From Bacteroidota bacterium (GTDB taxonomy: Bacteria > Bacteroidota > Bacteroidia > JACPRZ01), in NCBI GenBank assembly GCA_016193485.1, contig JACPRZ010000064.1, positions 81,173 to 145,172 of the forward strand: 64,000 nt of DNA, given 5' to 3'. The position numbers and the translations under genes are program-made. This document shows, in pieces, positions 27,334 through 37,928 of this stretch. The notes beneath the pieces are model-generated. The model ran no database searches. It saw only the letters and a list, made by a program, of their open reading frames with translations, and was not told the origin of the DNA. Positions within the stretch are counted from its first letter, which is position 1. Each line of letters starts with the position of its first letter.

Positions 27334-28455
27334 TCACACAAACCCGCATCCCGAGTCACCGTCATACAATATTTTTCCCGAAGTACCGCCAAGTTCGTTA
27401 GAAAAATCACGCGATATCATTGCCGGCAGGTGTTGCTTTCGCATAAAACAGAACGGGGTGGTGTTTTTTTTCAGCCATCCACAGATTTCAGGATGATAAG
27501 ATGTGAATGTAAATAGTTTCAACTGCTGCATAAGGTTGATAATGCCGCTGCCGACCACCGGAGTCACGGAAGGAGAAAAAAAGGCATAAGGTAGTTTCAG
27601 GTGATTGTTACGTATTGAAAAAAGGAGAAGGGCTGAAAGGTTATTTTGCGCGTTTTTTACTTTCATTAACCGGAAAAGAAACCGTTTGTCATAGGACGAA
27701 AAATGGTAGCGAACCGAAAAATTTTCTTTGTCAGCGTCTTCCAGCACCCACGGGAACGACATAATCCAGTTCAGAAGTTTTTGGTCAACCACATTCAGGG
27801 TTTGCCCGGTAAAACCCCTGATAAATTCCGAACTTTCTTCATCCATTGCCGGCAACTCTTCAAATGAATATCCGGTTGCAATGGTTATCTCCTGCATCCT
27901 TTTTGCAAGCCGTGATTCATTTATTGCATTTAAGACACCATCATACCGGTTGAGCAGTCCCGATATTTTTGACAAGAGCGGGAATTTCCGCGGCAGCCGT
28001 TCATGCAGGTCAAACCGCAGATATGCTCTTAACCCGTTCCCGGTATTTTCTGATAGCGGAACAAATTTACCTGTACTTTCATATAACGTTTTTGCTTCAG
28101 GAGTATAATCCCGTATGGCAATCCTGTTTTTCCAATCGAGAAATGCATGTTTAAGAAGTTTGGACGCGATTCCGCGACCCCGAAAGTTTTTATCAATCCA
28201 TAAACAACTAAGCCATGCGCCACGGAAAATTTCCTTTTGCCCCCGGAATAAATCGGGTAATGCACCAAGGTACCCTGTCATGCGATCGTTTTCATAAGTT
28301 ATCCATAAAACCGGATCATCCCCTTGCGCTCCCGGATTATTGATATGACTTATGGCGCGATGGCGGGTGATGGGAACTACCTGCATGGTTCGAAATTCAT
28401 CCGAAAGGATCCATTTTTCCAGTTCTCTTAAAGCAATAGCGCGGATGGTAATCAT
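27334..28455 (-). CDS. GNAT-family N-acetyltransferase with C-terminal extension
   Basis: This 373-residue protein has an N-terminal GNAT domain (about residues 1-155), with the acetyl-CoA loop FRGRGIASKL at 91-100 preceded by the strand LSCLWIDKN. The C-terminal 215 residues form an uncharacterised second domain. Its start overlaps the stop of the deacetylase gene by 4 nt (ATGA), so the two are co-translated. In such neighbourhoods the pair could modify an envelope sugar or amino sugar, but the substrate is not known. Alternatively it may resemble the double-GNAT acyltransferases seen near glycan genes. Confidence 0.75.
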   Translation of the reverse strand: MITIRAIALRELEKWILSDEFRTMQVVPITRHRAISHINNPGAQGDDPVLWITYENDRMTGYLGALPDLFRGQKEIFRGAWLSCLWIDKNFRGRGIASKLLKHAFLDWKNRIAIRDYTPEAKTLYESTGKFVPLSENTGNGLRAYLRFDLHERLPRKFPLLSKISGLLNRYDGVLNAINESRLAKRMQEITIATGYSFEELPAMDEESSEFIRGFTGQTLNVVDQKLLNWIMSFPWVLEDADKENFSVRYHFSSYDKRFLFRLMKVKNAQNNLSALLLFSIRNNHLKLPYAFFSPSVTPVVGSGIINLMQQLKLFTFTSYHPEICGWLKKNTTPFCFMRKQHLPAMISRDFSNELGGTSGKILYDGDSGCGFV

Positions 28456-29495
28456 GTTCTTACAATCCTGTTTTTACCGAACGGTTTTTTGAGAATATAA
28501 TAAAAATATTCCGCCCGTATCAGGTTTCCGGCACTGAGCGGATGGTTATCCCGATGGTCCATCGGGATACGGTGAAAGTGGCGTTGTGAATAGTCATTTT
28601 TGATTCCTGCCGCACCAAATGATATATCGGCAATCCCGCGTGAGTAAATTTCATCGAAAAACTTTTTTGTCACACCGAAGTCAGTAAACGGGAAAGCAAA
28701 TGCATTACATGGAATGTTGAATTGTTCCCTGATCCACTGTATACATTCTTCCGTTTGCAATATCTGCTCCTCAATCGGAATTAAGCGGTATTCAGGATGG
28801 TTCATGCTATGGCCTCCTAACGTAAAACCCTGTTGTAATAAATTACGCACCTGCGAAGTCGTTAGATAGGGTTGTTTTTCCGCAAGGTATGCGTTAAAAT
28901 CCAATCCAAGTAATTTTGCAAGTTTATCAAGGATATACCTTTTTCCGTATGTAATCTCCAACAGTGATTTTTTGAGTCCGCTGAATTCAGCGCACTCTTC
29001 GTGAAAACACTTTTTTATCTCCGCAAACAGTGAATCGGGTAACTTTTTCTTTTCTGTCTCACCGCAGAGGAGAGATGCCTTGCACCGGAACAGCATCTCT
29101 TTATTATCGAGAAAATCAGGGTTCAGAAAAAAGGTAGCGGGAATTCCTTTACTTAATAAAATCGGAGCAATGAGATGAAATGATTCACAGAACCCGTCAT
29201 CAAAAGAGAGAAAAAAGTAATTTTTATCAATTGTCCGCTTCCCTTTTGAAACAGAAATCAGATCCTGTAAAGAGAGGGGGGTATAGTGTTGCAGAAGGAA
29301 ATCAAGGTCTGCAATGAATTTTTTCCTGTCCGGTGCAGAATAGAGATATCTGATATGATCCAGGGGTTCATCCGATACGGTATGATAGCAGGGACAAATG
29401 AGTTTATGCCCGGTTAAACCAGCCAATGCTTTCAGCGGAAAAGGTTGCGACAGGAATGCGGAGAGAGGCAGGAAGATGGATTTCAGATCCATCAT
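28452..29495 (-). CDS. Polysaccharide deacetylase (NodB-like, CE4 superfamily)
   Basis: This 347-residue enzyme is likely to remove acetyl groups from an amino-sugar polymer. The metal-site pair FLSFDDGF is at residues 95-102 (Asp99, Asp100), and the His pair follows in GGHSMNHPEYR (His229, His233), which is the canonical H-x3-H arrangement. No clear signal peptide: the N terminus is only moderately hydrophobic. Its start overlaps the L13 stop by 4 nt and its stop overlaps the GNAT start by 4 nt. A perfect 23-bp palindrome (28547-28569) is translated near the C terminus as part of YRIPMDHRD. Confidence 0.85.
   Translation of the reverse strand: MMDLKSIFLPLSAFLSQPFPLKALAGLTGHKLICPCYHTVSDEPLDHIRYLYSAPDRKKFIADLDFLLQHYTPLSLQDLISVSKGKRTIDKNYFFLSFDDGFCESFHLIAPILLSKGIPATFFLNPDFLDNKEMLFRCKASLLCGETEKKKLPDSLFAEIKKCFHEECAEFSGLKKSLLEITYGKRYILDKLAKLLGLDFNAYLAEKQPYLTTSQVRNLLQQGFTLGGHSMNHPEYRLIPIEEQILQTEECIQWIREQFNIPCNAFAFPFTDFGVTKKFFDEIYSRGIADISFGAAGIKNDYSQRHFHRIPMDHRDNHPLSAGNLIRAEYFYYILKKPFGKNRIVRT
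28547..28569. repeat. Perfect CCCGAT palindrome inside the deacetylase gene
   Basis: The 11-bp arms TATCCCGATGG and CCATCGGGATA flank a single T. The core CCCGAT...ATCGGG is shared with 7336-7353 and 45676-45693. An 11-bp perfect arm in coding sequence is unlikely by chance. Confidence 0.65.
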
Positions 29496-29947
29496 TTTAT
29501 TTTGTCAATATCTATCTTTTTCGGTTGCTGCGCTTCGTGGGGATGAGTCCCGTTTGCATATACATGCAGGTTGCGGAACATCTGCCGTCCAAGGCGGTTT
29601 TTTGGAAGCATACGTTTAACGGCATATTCAAGGACCCGCGTGGGATTTTTTACAAAAAGATCATGGGGGGAAAGAAGTTTCTGTCCACCGGGGTAGCCGG
29701 AATAGGTAAAATGTTTCCGGTCATGTAATTTTTTTCCGGATATCCGTATTTTCGCTGCATTCAGCACAATTACGTAATCCCCGCAATCTATGTGAGGGGT
29801 GAAAGATGTTTTATGTTTACCCCGCAGTAACATGGCAATACGCGATGAAAGACGGCCCAACGGCCAGTTGCCGGCATCCACAAGGAGCCATTCTTTTTTC
29901 ACATCCTCCCTGCGGATGGAAACGGTTTTGAAAGATAAGGCGCTCAT
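29492..29947 (-). CDS. rplM: 50S ribosomal protein L13
   Basis: This 151-residue protein is a component of the large ribosomal subunit. Recognised by WLLVDAGNWPLGRLSSRIA, the GDYVIVLNAAKI strand, and the VKRMLPKNRLGR and LHVYANGTHPHEAQQP motifs near the C terminus, all in family order and at normal length. In most bacteria rplM is followed by rpsI (S9). Here the next gene, overlapping by 4 nt, is a polysaccharide deacetylase, and no rpsI is found in the window. Confidence 0.97.
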   Translation of the reverse strand: MSALSFKTVSIRREDVKKEWLLVDAGNWPLGRLSSRIAMLLRGKHKTSFTPHIDCGDYVIVLNAAKIRISGKKLHDRKHFTYSGYPGGQKLLSPHDLFVKNPTRVLEYAVKRMLPKNRLGRQMFRNLHVYANGTHPHEAQQPKKIDIDKIK

Positions 29948-29982
29948 AATAATTTAGAATCAATCTTGTTAAATTCCAGAAT

Positions 29983-30073
29983 GCCACAAAAACACAAAAT
30001 CTCCAAATCCCACGAAACAGAAATTTTATTAGATTATTTTTAGTGGAATTTAGTGTTTTAGAGATTTGGTGGC
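29983..30073. repeat. Imperfect inverted repeat between rplM and the PpiD gene
   Basis: The 31-nt arms 29983-30013 (starting GCCACAAAAACAC) and 30043-30073 (ending TTTGGTGGC) pair at 23 of 31 positions by eye, around a 29-nt A/T-rich loop. It could act as a terminator for the PpiD gene. It also resembles the dispersed CACTAAA-type intergenic repeats and so may be a MITE-like remnant. Confidence 0.5.
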
Positions 30074-30106
30074 TTTTAAATTACTTTTAATGAAAGGATT
30101 CATATT

Positions 30107-32200
30107 TCAATAAAATAAATATCTGTTATCCTTAATACCGGCATTTTCTTTCAGCGCTTCAAACAATTCATAGTCCACCCGGCTGTGGTAATTCTGAACA
30201 AGCGACATCCGGTTCTGTGTCAAATCGGAAGGAGGTGTATATTCCGGATTTGATTCAACGGTCACAATATATACTCCCTGTCTTCCGGTAATCGGTTCCG
30301 ACATCTTACCCGGCTGCACAGAACGGCTGAAAATATAACCCACAATGGCAGGTTCCCTTCCTATGCCCGGAATAAAGGCGGTCGCAAAGGTTATATCGCT
30401 TGCAGTTTGAATTTCAAGATTCATGTTTTTTGCGAAATCGTCAAGATTATTGTCATCATTATTTTTTATTTCATCAATAATCTTTTTTGCTTTCAGGTCG
30501 TTGCGCGCACCGGTCACCACTCTTTCCTTTACCGCATCAAGAGATGAATATTCATCTTCATTTACAGCGTTAAGCAGGGCTACAATAAATTTATTGCCGC
30601 ACTCGAACACCTGCGAGACATCACCGATCCCGGTTTTTTCAAAAAATGCCCATCTGACTACCTCGCGTGACGATTCAATGGCAGGCAAACCGAGATCATT
30701 GTTAGTAAGGTTTGACGCATTTCGCTTATCAAGCCCGTCTTTCTGCGCAGAAGAAAGAAAAGCATCTTTGCTGTTATTCTCACCTGCAAAACGGGTCGCA
30801 TTATTGTACATCTCCGAAAATGTTTTCTGCCCCGGCTCAATTTTACGGTCAACAATGCCGATCTGCACTTTTTTTACCAACTCTTTCTGATCGGTTATTT
30901 CAATTACATGCACTCCTAACTGCGAATTTACGATTTTGATATCGCCTTTTTTCCCGGCAAAGCAGGTGTCATTGAACGACTTGAACATCGTTCCTTCGGC
31001 AAACCATCCCAGGTCACCGCCATTGAGTGCAGAGCCCTGGTCTTCGGACAACTGCTGCGCCAATTGGGCAAAGTCCCTGCCGGTTTTGATCAGATTTATT
31101 ATGCTGTCGGCTTTGGATCTAAGAGTGGTATCATTGGCTGTTTTCGGTTTCAGCAGTATATGCCTTGCTTTTACCGAATCGGGACGCATGGCTATGGCGC
31201 GCAGTTTTACAATCTTAAAAGCGCCATCTTCAATATAGGGACCGAAAACAGTACTCGTATCGACACTGAAAATCAGCGAATCAAACTGTGCGGAAAGGGT
31301 TCCCTGTTTATGCCAGGTATCATCAAAAGGCGAATCGGCATTGGAGGCGATGAAAACCGTATCGTCTTCAGTGGTTTTGAATTCTTCAGTTTTCTTCACT
31401 ATCCAATCCCTTATATCAAGAGTATCGTCAGGAGTCGGCAGAACATCAAAAACCACATATTCAATGGAGCGCGAAGGTTTTTGTTTGAATTCATATTTGT
31501 GCTCATTGTAGTATGCTGTAAGATCATTTTCAGCCGGCTGAATCAATGAGTCGGGGATGGCAGAAAACCGTTTTACAACGTACCGGATGGATGCGCGCTT
31601 GTTTTTGTCCTCATCATCCCTGGCAACTTCCTTTGATGTAACATATAATCCTTTTTTTATAAGCGAATAAAATTTTTCTTTGTACCGTTCCTTTATCATC
31701 CCTTTTTCAAATTTCAGCCAGCGGGCGCGGGTTTTGCCGGAAGGGTCATTATCCATTGTCTTCAGGAATTCCACAACATCGGCAGGATTAAACTGGCCGG
31801 TTTTGGGATTGGTAAACGCTTTTACTATTGTAGAATGAGGTTCTTTACCCCAGGTCATCTCCTTTAATTCTTCTTTGCTTACAGTAATGCCGGTTTTTTC
31901 ATATATATTGCCAAGGATCACAGAATCGAGCAATTGGTTCCATACATCGTTCCGTATCATATCAATGGTTGACTGATCTATGTTTAACTGCTGCGAATTC
32001 TCTTTGTAGTTTTCAATACCTTCCTGCACCCTGTATTCATAGTCACGCGGGTCTATTTCAACACCTGCTATGACCGCAAGGTCAGGAATGCCACCGAAAT
32101 TACCCTTGAAAAGATCGCTCAGCACAAATGAAGCCATTGACAACCCTACAAGGGCGATGATAAGAGCCGAGTGCCTGCGAATTTTACCTATGACGGCCAT
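30107..32200 (-). CDS. PpiD/SurA-type membrane-anchored peptidyl-prolyl isomerase
   Basis: This 697-residue envelope foldase has an N-terminal signal anchor (about residues 12-30, ALIIALVGLSMASFVLSDLF) and a SurA-N chaperone segment in the following 150 residues. A parvulin domain lies near residues 340-440 (VKARHILLKP; DFAQLAQQLSEDQGS; GGDLGWFAEG), then a second parvulin-like or chaperone region to the C terminus. It assists folding of outer-membrane and secreted proteins, relevant to the many exported proteins here. Single gene, separated from rplM by a hairpin-forming repeat and divergent from leuS. Confidence 0.9.
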   Translation of the reverse strand: MAVIGKIRRHSALIIALVGLSMASFVLSDLFKGNFGGIPDLAVIAGVEIDPRDYEYRVQEGIENYKENSQQLNIDQSTIDMIRNDVWNQLLDSVILGNIYEKTGITVSKEELKEMTWGKEPHSTIVKAFTNPKTGQFNPADVVEFLKTMDNDPSGKTRARWLKFEKGMIKERYKEKFYSLIKKGLYVTSKEVARDDEDKNKRASIRYVVKRFSAIPDSLIQPAENDLTAYYNEHKYEFKQKPSRSIEYVVFDVLPTPDDTLDIRDWIVKKTEEFKTTEDDTVFIASNADSPFDDTWHKQGTLSAQFDSLIFSVDTSTVFGPYIEDGAFKIVKLRAIAMRPDSVKARHILLKPKTANDTTLRSKADSIINLIKTGRDFAQLAQQLSEDQGSALNGGDLGWFAEGTMFKSFNDTCFAGKKGDIKIVNSQLGVHVIEITDQKELVKKVQIGIVDRKIEPGQKTFSEMYNNATRFAGENNSKDAFLSSAQKDGLDKRNASNLTNNDLGLPAIESSREVVRWAFFEKTGIGDVSQVFECGNKFIVALLNAVNEDEYSSLDAVKERVVTGARNDLKAKKIIDEIKNNDDNNLDDFAKNMNLEIQTASDITFATAFIPGIGREPAIVGYIFSRSVQPGKMSEPITGRQGVYIVTVESNPEYTPPSDLTQNRMSLVQNYHSRVDYELFEALKENAGIKDNRYLFY

Positions 32201-32419
32201 GAGGAAAATTTCGGATTGAGGATTGTCAAAATTGCGGATTTAAAAATCAATTACCTATATCAATATTAACTTCCCTTCTTACAGGAAACGGAGTGCGAAG
32301 GTAATAAAAAGAATGAGCGGTTGTTTTGGACAGAATTTCAAACCCCGGAAATACCTACTTTCGCAGTGATTTGGTGGCAAAAATGAATTTTTACCGGGTT
32401 TCAAATATTATATCTGAAA

Positions 32420-35074
32420 ATGCCCTATAGCTTTCATGAAATAGAAAAAAAGTGGCAGGAACACTGGGAGAAAAACAAGACATTCCAGGCCAAAAATCCT
32501 GTTGATGTTTCACACGCCTCAGACGGGAGCGCTGAATCTTCCCCCTCCTTTGGAGGGGGTAAGGGGGAGGCGCCCAAGTTTTATGTTCTCGATATGTTTC
32601 CCTACCCTTCCGGTTCCGGATTGCATGTTGGCCATCCGCTCGGATATATCGCCACCGATATTTTTTCACGATATAAACGTCTCAAAGGATTCAATGTTTT
32701 GCACCCGATGGGCTTTGATGCATTCGGGTTACCGGCAGAACAATATGCCATCCAGACCGGTCAGCATCCGGCAGTTACCACTGAAAAAAATATTGAACGA
32801 TACCGGAACCAGTTAAAGCAAATAGGATTATCGTTCGACTGGAGCCGTGAAGTTCGCACCTGCGATCCATCTTACTACAAATGGACTCAATGGATTTTCC
32901 TGAAACTCTTCAGTTGCTGGTATAATAATAAAAGCGGTAAAGCCGAACCCATTGAAACCCTTATTGAAGAATTTGAACGTAACGGCAACAGGGAGGTGGA
33001 TGCCTCCTGTACGGAAGTAAGTTGCTTTACCGCCCAGTGGTGGAACCAGATGACGGAACCCGAAAAGCAGGAAATGCTGCTGAATTACCGCCTTGCTTAT
33101 TTATCCGAAACCATGGTGAACTGGTGCCCGGAACTGGGGACGGTTCTTGCAAACGAGGAGGTTACGAACGGATTATCGGACAGGGGGGGGCATCCGGTTG
33201 AACGGAAACTGATGAAGCAATGGCAGTTGCGCATCACCGCCTATGCAGAACGCCTGCTCAGTGACCTTGAAAAAATCGACTGGCCTTCCAACATCAGAGA
33301 GATGCAGCGCAACTGGATAGGCCGCTCCGAGGGAGCCCTGGTAAAATTCCGTGTTGACGGTCATGCGCTTGATCTTGAGATTTTCACCACCCGGCCCGAC
33401 ACCCTTTTCGGGGTTACCTTCATGGTTCTGGCTCCCGAACATCCGCATATAGAAAAAATAGCGGCCGGAAAATACAGGGAGGGAGTGCTGGAATATGCAC
33501 ATAGGGCGATGAACCGCACTGAGCGCGACCGGTTGGCCGGTGCCGGAAAAATATCAGGAAAATTTACAGGCGCTTACTGCATACATCCTTTTACCGGGCA
33601 ATTAGTTCAGATATGGGTTTCCGATTACGTGCTTGCCGGGTATGGAACAGGCGCCATCATGGCTGTTCCCGCGCATGACACCCGCGATTACTCATTCGCA
33701 AAACATTTCAACATCCCCATAAAAAAAGTTATCCGTTGCGGAGAAAATGACCCGGAATGTTATGACGGGAACGATGGCGTTCTTATTAACTCCGATTTCA
33801 TTAACGGACTGGGCGTGCGGCAGGCCATAAACCGCATTATCGTGGAAATTGAGAAGCAGGGTATCGGCAGGGCGAAGGTGAATTACAAACTGCACGATGC
33901 CGTATTCAGCAGGCAGCGCTACTGGGGGGAACCGTTTCCGGTATATTATAAAAACGGAGTTCCTTACCCGGTTGATGAGCATGCCTTGCCTGTAACTCTG
34001 CCGAAGGTTGATAAATACCTGCCTACCGAAACAGGTGACCCCCCCCTTGCACGGGCAAAGGAATGGAAAACACCGGGCGGATATCCCTATGAACACAATA
34101 CCATGCCCGGCTGGGCCGGATCCAGTTGGTATTACCTGCGCTATGAGGATCCTCATAATGAAAATGTTTTCGCTTCGTCACAGGCAGTTCAATACTGGCA
34201 GAATGTAGATATCTACCTCGGAGGCGCGGAACATGCAACCGGCCACCTGCTCTATGTGCGCTTTTGGACCAAATTTCTTCATGATCTCGGATACCTTCCC
34301 TTTGATGAGCCGGCAAAAAAACTGATCAACCAGGGGATGATACTCGGTGAAGACGGTGAAAAAATGAGCAAGTCAAGGGGTAACGTAATTAACCCCGATG
34401 ATGTGATCAATGAATATGGCGCTGATACGTTCCGGCTTTATGAAATGTTTCTCGGGCCTCTTGAACAGGCGAAGCCATGGGATACACGCAGTATTGAAGG
34501 CGTACACCGCTTCCTGAAAAAGGTATGGCGGCTATATCATTCCGGGAAAAACGAAAGTCAGGGAAATAATCCGGATGATGGTGTTTTTTTGATTAACGGG
34601 GAGCCACCCTCCTTACCGGAATTGAAAATCCTGCACCGGGCAATCAAAAAAGTGCAGGACGATATTGAGCATTTCGCTTTCAATACGGCTGTCAGCGCAC
34701 TGATGGTCTGCGTGAACGAACTTACCGATCAGAAATGTTTTAAAAAAGGTATCCTGGAAACGCTTGCCATATTATTATCTCCATTCGCTCCGCACCTTGC
34801 CGAAGAGTTATGGGAAAAGATGGGGCACCGGGGCAGCATTTCGTATGCGCCATTTCCGGATTATTCTGATGAATATCTGAAGGAAGATGTAATTAAATAT
34901 CCCGTACAGTTTAATGGAAAGATGCGCTTCATGATTGAACTTCCTATTGATTATTCCCCCCCGCAGGTTGAAGCGGCTGTTCTTGCCGCTCCCCAGGCCG
35001 CCCGGTACCTTAACGGTAATTCACCGCGGAAAATAATCGTAGTGCCAGGCAAAATCGTAAATGTGGTTGTGTGA
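32420..35074 (+). CDS. leuS: Leucyl-tRNA synthetase
   Basis: This 884-residue class Ia aminoacyl-tRNA synthetase charges tRNA-Leu. The HIGH-type motif HVGH is at 69-72 in [16 protein letters not shown], followed by the CP1 editing domain ([20 protein letters not shown]) and KMSKS in [10 protein letters not shown]. Length is normal for Bacteroidota. Residues about 31-51 (containing [11 protein letters not shown]) are an insertion, relative to the usual sequence just before [11 protein letters not shown], encoded by a palindromic repeat. G8 (33183-33190), C8 (34039-34046) and C7 (34956-34962) runs all lie in frame. Confidence 0.97.
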   Translation: MPYSFHEIEKKWQEHWEKNKTFQAKNPVDVSHASDGSAESSPSFGGGKGEAPKFYVLDMFPYPSGSGLHVGHPLGYIATDIFSRYKRLKGFNVLHPMGFDAFGLPAEQYAIQTGQHPAVTTEKNIERYRNQLKQIGLSFDWSREVRTCDPSYYKWTQWIFLKLFSCWYNNKSGKAEPIETLIEEFERNGNREVDASCTEVSCFTAQWWNQMTEPEKQEMLLNYRLAYLSETMVNWCPELGTVLANEEVTNGLSDRGGHPVERKLMKQWQLRITAYAERLLSDLEKIDWPSNIREMQRNWIGRSEGALVKFRVDGHALDLEIFTTRPDTLFGVTFMVLAPEHPHIEKIAAGKYREGVLEYAHRAMNRTERDRLAGAGKISGKFTGAYCIHPFTGQLVQIWVSDYVLAGYGTGAIMAVPAHDTRDYSFAKHFNIPIKKVIRCGENDPECYDGNDGVLINSDFINGLGVRQAINRIIVEIEKQGIGRAKVNYKLHDAVFSRQRYWGEPFPVYYKNGVPYPVDEHALPVTLPKVDKYLPTETGDPPLARAKEWKTPGGYPYEHNTMPGWAGSSWYYLRYEDPHNENVFASSQAVQYWQNVDIYLGGAEHATGHLLYVRFWTKFLHDLGYLPFDEPAKKLINQGMILGEDGEKMSKSRGNVINPDDVINEYGADTFRLYEMFLGPLEQAKPWDTRSIEGVHRFLKKVWRLYHSGKNESQGNNPDDGVFLINGEPPSLPELKILHRAIKKVQDDIEHFAFNTAVSALMVCVNELTDQKCFKKGILETLAILLSPFAPHLAEELWEKMGHRGSISYAPFPDYSDEYLKEDVIKYPVQFNGKMRFMIELPIDYSPPQVEAAVLAAPQAARYLNGNSPRKIIVVPGKIVNVVV
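32541..32570 (+). repeat. G-rich palindromic repeat inserted in leuS
   Basis: CCCCCTCC-ttt-GGAGGGGG is a perfect 8-bp-arm hairpin followed by the tail TAAGGGGGAGG. It is read in frame as about [10 protein letters not shown] within an N-terminal insertion of the synthetase. Same architecture as the elements in the DUF5686 and CHU_C genes. Confidence 0.7.
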
Positions 35075-35201
35075 TTCGTGCAACAAAACATAAAATTTAT
35101 GCTCCGGTTTGCTGAAACCCCAAATCCGCAAGTATATAATGAAGCACATCACTTATTTGAGTGAATCCTTTCAAAGTGAACATGTGGATTCGGGGTCAAA
35201 T

Positions 35202-35239
35202 AAAAAGCCGCCCGGAAATCAAATTCGAGGCGGCTTTTT
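35202..35239. terminator. Bidirectional intrinsic terminator
   Basis: AAAAAGCCGCC (35202-35212) and GGCGGCTTTTT (35229-35239) form a stem of up to 11 bp with a 16-nt loop, with A and T tracts on either side. It lies between the convergent leuS and PKD-lipoprotein genes and can serve both. Confidence 0.85.
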
Positions 35240-35258
35240 AAACCATTTAAATTTGTAA

Positions 35259-36404
35259 TTACCTGGTAAGGGTAATTGTATATGTATCGGTAAACGGGCA
35301 CGAAGAACTACCGGTATCTCCGTACTCTACTCTGGTCAGTGTCATTGAACCTCCATTGATTGATGCGGTGGTATACAGCCCATTGGGGTTACCCTCACTC
35401 ATAGGTGTAGTTGTTATTAAACCCGAGACGCTTAATGTTGTAGCGTTGACAACAGTTATAGTGACGCTTGGATTAGAAACGATGTTACCTGCCTCATTGG
35501 AGGGATAATCGTCAATTCCCCAGTCAGCGGATCCGTTCGGATCTAAAAAAACTTTCGAATATAACTTGTATTGGGTAGGCAATGAGGCGGATGCAAAGCA
35601 AGGATTGCCGGTATTTGTGTACGCAGCGCCTGCAAATGAAGCGGAGGTAGTAATGGTCCACTGGCCTCCAATCATCGCCTGCATTTCGGTGTTGGATAAT
35701 GATTGTCCGCCTACTGTAATTTCAACCGGGTCTGACCAGGTTTCGGTTCCCGGAGTGCCGATTCCGAAAAGATCCAACAGTTCAGATGCGACCCCCTGGT
35801 ATATTTTTAATTTAAAAGTGTGTTTTCCTGCAACATTCACCTGGTAACTTGCCGGATTTTTCTCGGTACTGAATTCCACGCCATTGTCGGTCCATGAATA
35901 AGTCATGTCCGCCTGTGGTTTATCGGTTACTGCAGTAGTATTTACAAAAGTGAGTTGTTGTCCAACCATTATTGATGAAACCTGGCTGCCTAAAGCATTA
36001 TTCACTTCAAATGTCGGTATATAGGCATTTATGGTAACTGAAGAAGTGGAATAAGTGGTCGTCCCGTTCTTTTTGCCTGGTCTGCTTGATTTGTTTAAAA
36101 TTACCGAGGCAGTGTAGGTACCGGCAGCCATATATGCATGGCTTACAGTCACCAGGTTGTTGTTATTGTAAACTTCAGCTGTTGACTGATTTGCCGTAGT
36201 AGTACCATCGCCAAAATCCCAGGTCACGAAAGTGCCTTTCATTTTGCCATCGGTTGCCAAGCAACTGAAAGTAATTACTTCACCGATTGCAGCGGATGTT
36301 TTATCGGCCGTTACTACTATTTCCTCTTTTTTACAGGATGATGAAAATAACATTACACTACCCAGTAAAATAGCTGAGCACGGGAATAAGAAGGATGTTT
36401 TCAT
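35259..36404 (-). CDS. PKD-domain lipoprotein
   Basis: This 381-residue protein has a signal peptide and lipobox ending at Cys24 (FSSSC), followed by Lys-Lys-Glu-Glu, a pattern like the Bacteroidota lipoprotein surface-export signal. A PKD domain with TWDFGDGTTT is near residues 66-75. A second Ig-like region and a C-terminal beta-rich domain follow (SVSGLITTTPMSEGNPNGLY onward). It is probably displayed on the outer surface, but no enzymatic motif is seen. Same-strand neighbours are absent; it is divergent from tilS. Confidence 0.82.
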   Translation of the reverse strand: MKTSFLFPCSAILLGSVMLFSSSCKKEEIVVTADKTSAAIGEVITFSCLATDGKMKGTFVTWDFGDGTTTANQSTAEVYNNNNLVTVSHAYMAAGTYTASVILNKSSRPGKKNGTTTYSTSSVTINAYIPTFEVNNALGSQVSSIMVGQQLTFVNTTAVTDKPQADMTYSWTDNGVEFSTEKNPASYQVNVAGKHTFKLKIYQGVASELLDLFGIGTPGTETWSDPVEITVGGQSLSNTEMQAMIGGQWTITTSASFAGAAYTNTGNPCFASASLPTQYKLYSKVFLDPNGSADWGIDDYPSNEAGNIVSNPSVTITVVNATTLSVSGLITTTPMSEGNPNGLYTTASINGGSMTLTRVEYGDTGSSSCPFTDTYTITLTR

Positions 36405-36548
36405 GGTAATTTTTATTTATTTTGTTAACAATTGGGTGCAAATGTAATATTTTATTTGACATATACTTATTGGCGGCTGTAAAGGGTATTTTTACTTCAT
36501 TTACAAGTAATTGTATTGTATTATTTTTGTTTCTTTTTCTGAAGGTGT

Positions 36549-37910
36549 ATGTACGGGCAGTTTATCTCATATAGCAGGAAAAATAATCTTTTCGTCAGCG
36601 ATGACCGCATTCTTCTTGCCGTGAGCGGTGGGGTGGATTCGGTTGTCATGGCCGGTTTATTTCACCGTGCGGGATTTGATTTCGGCATTGCGCACTGCAA
36701 TTTCCAACTGCGCGGAAAGGATTCTGACGGAGATGAAAGGTTCGTGAAACAATTGAGCAATAAGTACGATTGCCCCTTTTTTGCGAAAAAATTCAATACC
36801 CGGAAATATGCAAAAGAAAACGGCTTATCGCTGCAGATGGCAGCACGGGAATTGCGTTACCGGTGGTTTGAACAGGTGCGGAAAAATGAAAACTATTCAT
36901 TTATTGCCACCGCTCATCATCGCGATGATTCAGTGGAAACAATTTTATTGAATTTTTTCCGCGGTACAGGCATTGAAGGACTTACGGGCATTCAGCCCAA
37001 AAACGGCTATATTATCAGGCCGATCCTCTTTGCCCGCAGACAGGACATTGAAAAATACGCTGTGAAGGAAAAAGTGCAGTTCCGGAAGGACAGGTCAAAC
37101 GATGAATTGGTTTACAAACGAAACTTTATCCGGAAAAAAATCATCCCCGCGCTGTATAAAATAAATCCTTCGCTGGAAAATACCCTGCTCAGGAATGCCG
37201 GGATTTTTTACAGAACAGGGGAGATATTATCAAATCATTTTCAGAAAGAACTGGAAAAAATTATTGATTTGAAGAACAGAATTACCTCGATTTCTATTGG
37301 CGGATTGATGAAACTTCAACCTCACGCGGCTGACTTTCTTTTTGAATTTCTGCGAAATTACGGGTTCAATTATGAAACCGTACAGGATATCAGTTGTTCT
37401 CTTACAGGTCAATCCGGAAAGAGATTTTTTTCGGGTACCCACCGTATCATCATTGACAGAAAATATCTTATACTGGAAAAAATCTCTATGGTGAGAATTA
37501 CACATGATCAATATAGTATTGAAAAAGAACAAAAACGGTTACCCGTAAACGGGATGACTTTATTGTTTCAATTCAAAAGGGGCAATGAACTTTCCCTTGA
37601 AAAAATAAAAAGCATCTGCCGTACCAGGGGGAACAATATCGCATTTCTTGATGCCGCAAAACTCTCATTCCCGCTGATCCTGCGCAGGTGGAAAAAAGGC
37701 GACTTTTTTTATCCGTTGGGCATGAAAGGAAAAAAGAAACTCAGCGATTTTTTTATTGACCGCAAAGTGCCGCTTAATGAAAAAGAGAAAATTTTTGTGT
37801 TGTGCAGCGGTGAGGATATTGTTTGGATAGCAGGTTATGCTACAGATGAGAGGTATAAAGTAACTAAAAAAATCAAGGAGGTTTATGTAGCGGAGATGGA
37901 GGGCTTTTAA
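36549..37910 (+). CDS. tilS: tRNA(Ile)-lysidine synthase
   Basis: This 453-residue enzyme converts the wobble cytidine of tRNA-Ile(CAU) to lysidine with ATP. The PP-loop AVSGGVDSV is at residues 24-32, with the supporting HCNFQLRG and TAHHRDDSVETILLNFFRGTG motifs. The C-terminal TilS domain contains RRWKKGDFFYPLGMKGKKKL, which is typical. It starts at the first ATG, 36549. Single gene. Confidence 0.95.
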   Translation: MYGQFISYSRKNNLFVSDDRILLAVSGGVDSVVMAGLFHRAGFDFGIAHCNFQLRGKDSDGDERFVKQLSNKYDCPFFAKKFNTRKYAKENGLSLQMAARELRYRWFEQVRKNENYSFIATAHHRDDSVETILLNFFRGTGIEGLTGIQPKNGYIIRPILFARRQDIEKYAVKEKVQFRKDRSNDELVYKRNFIRKKIIPALYKINPSLENTLLRNAGIFYRTGEILSNHFQKELEKIIDLKNRITSISIGGLMKLQPHAADFLFEFLRNYGFNYETVQDISCSLTGQSGKRFFSGTHRIIIDRKYLILEKISMVRITHDQYSIEKEQKRLPVNGMTLLFQFKRGNELSLEKIKSICRTRGNNIAFLDAAKLSFPLILRRWKKGDFFYPLGMKGKKKLSDFFIDRKVPLNEKEKIFVLCSGEDIVWIAGYATDERYKVTKKIKEVYVAEMEGF

Positions 37911-37928
37911 TCGTTATCCCCCGACTAT

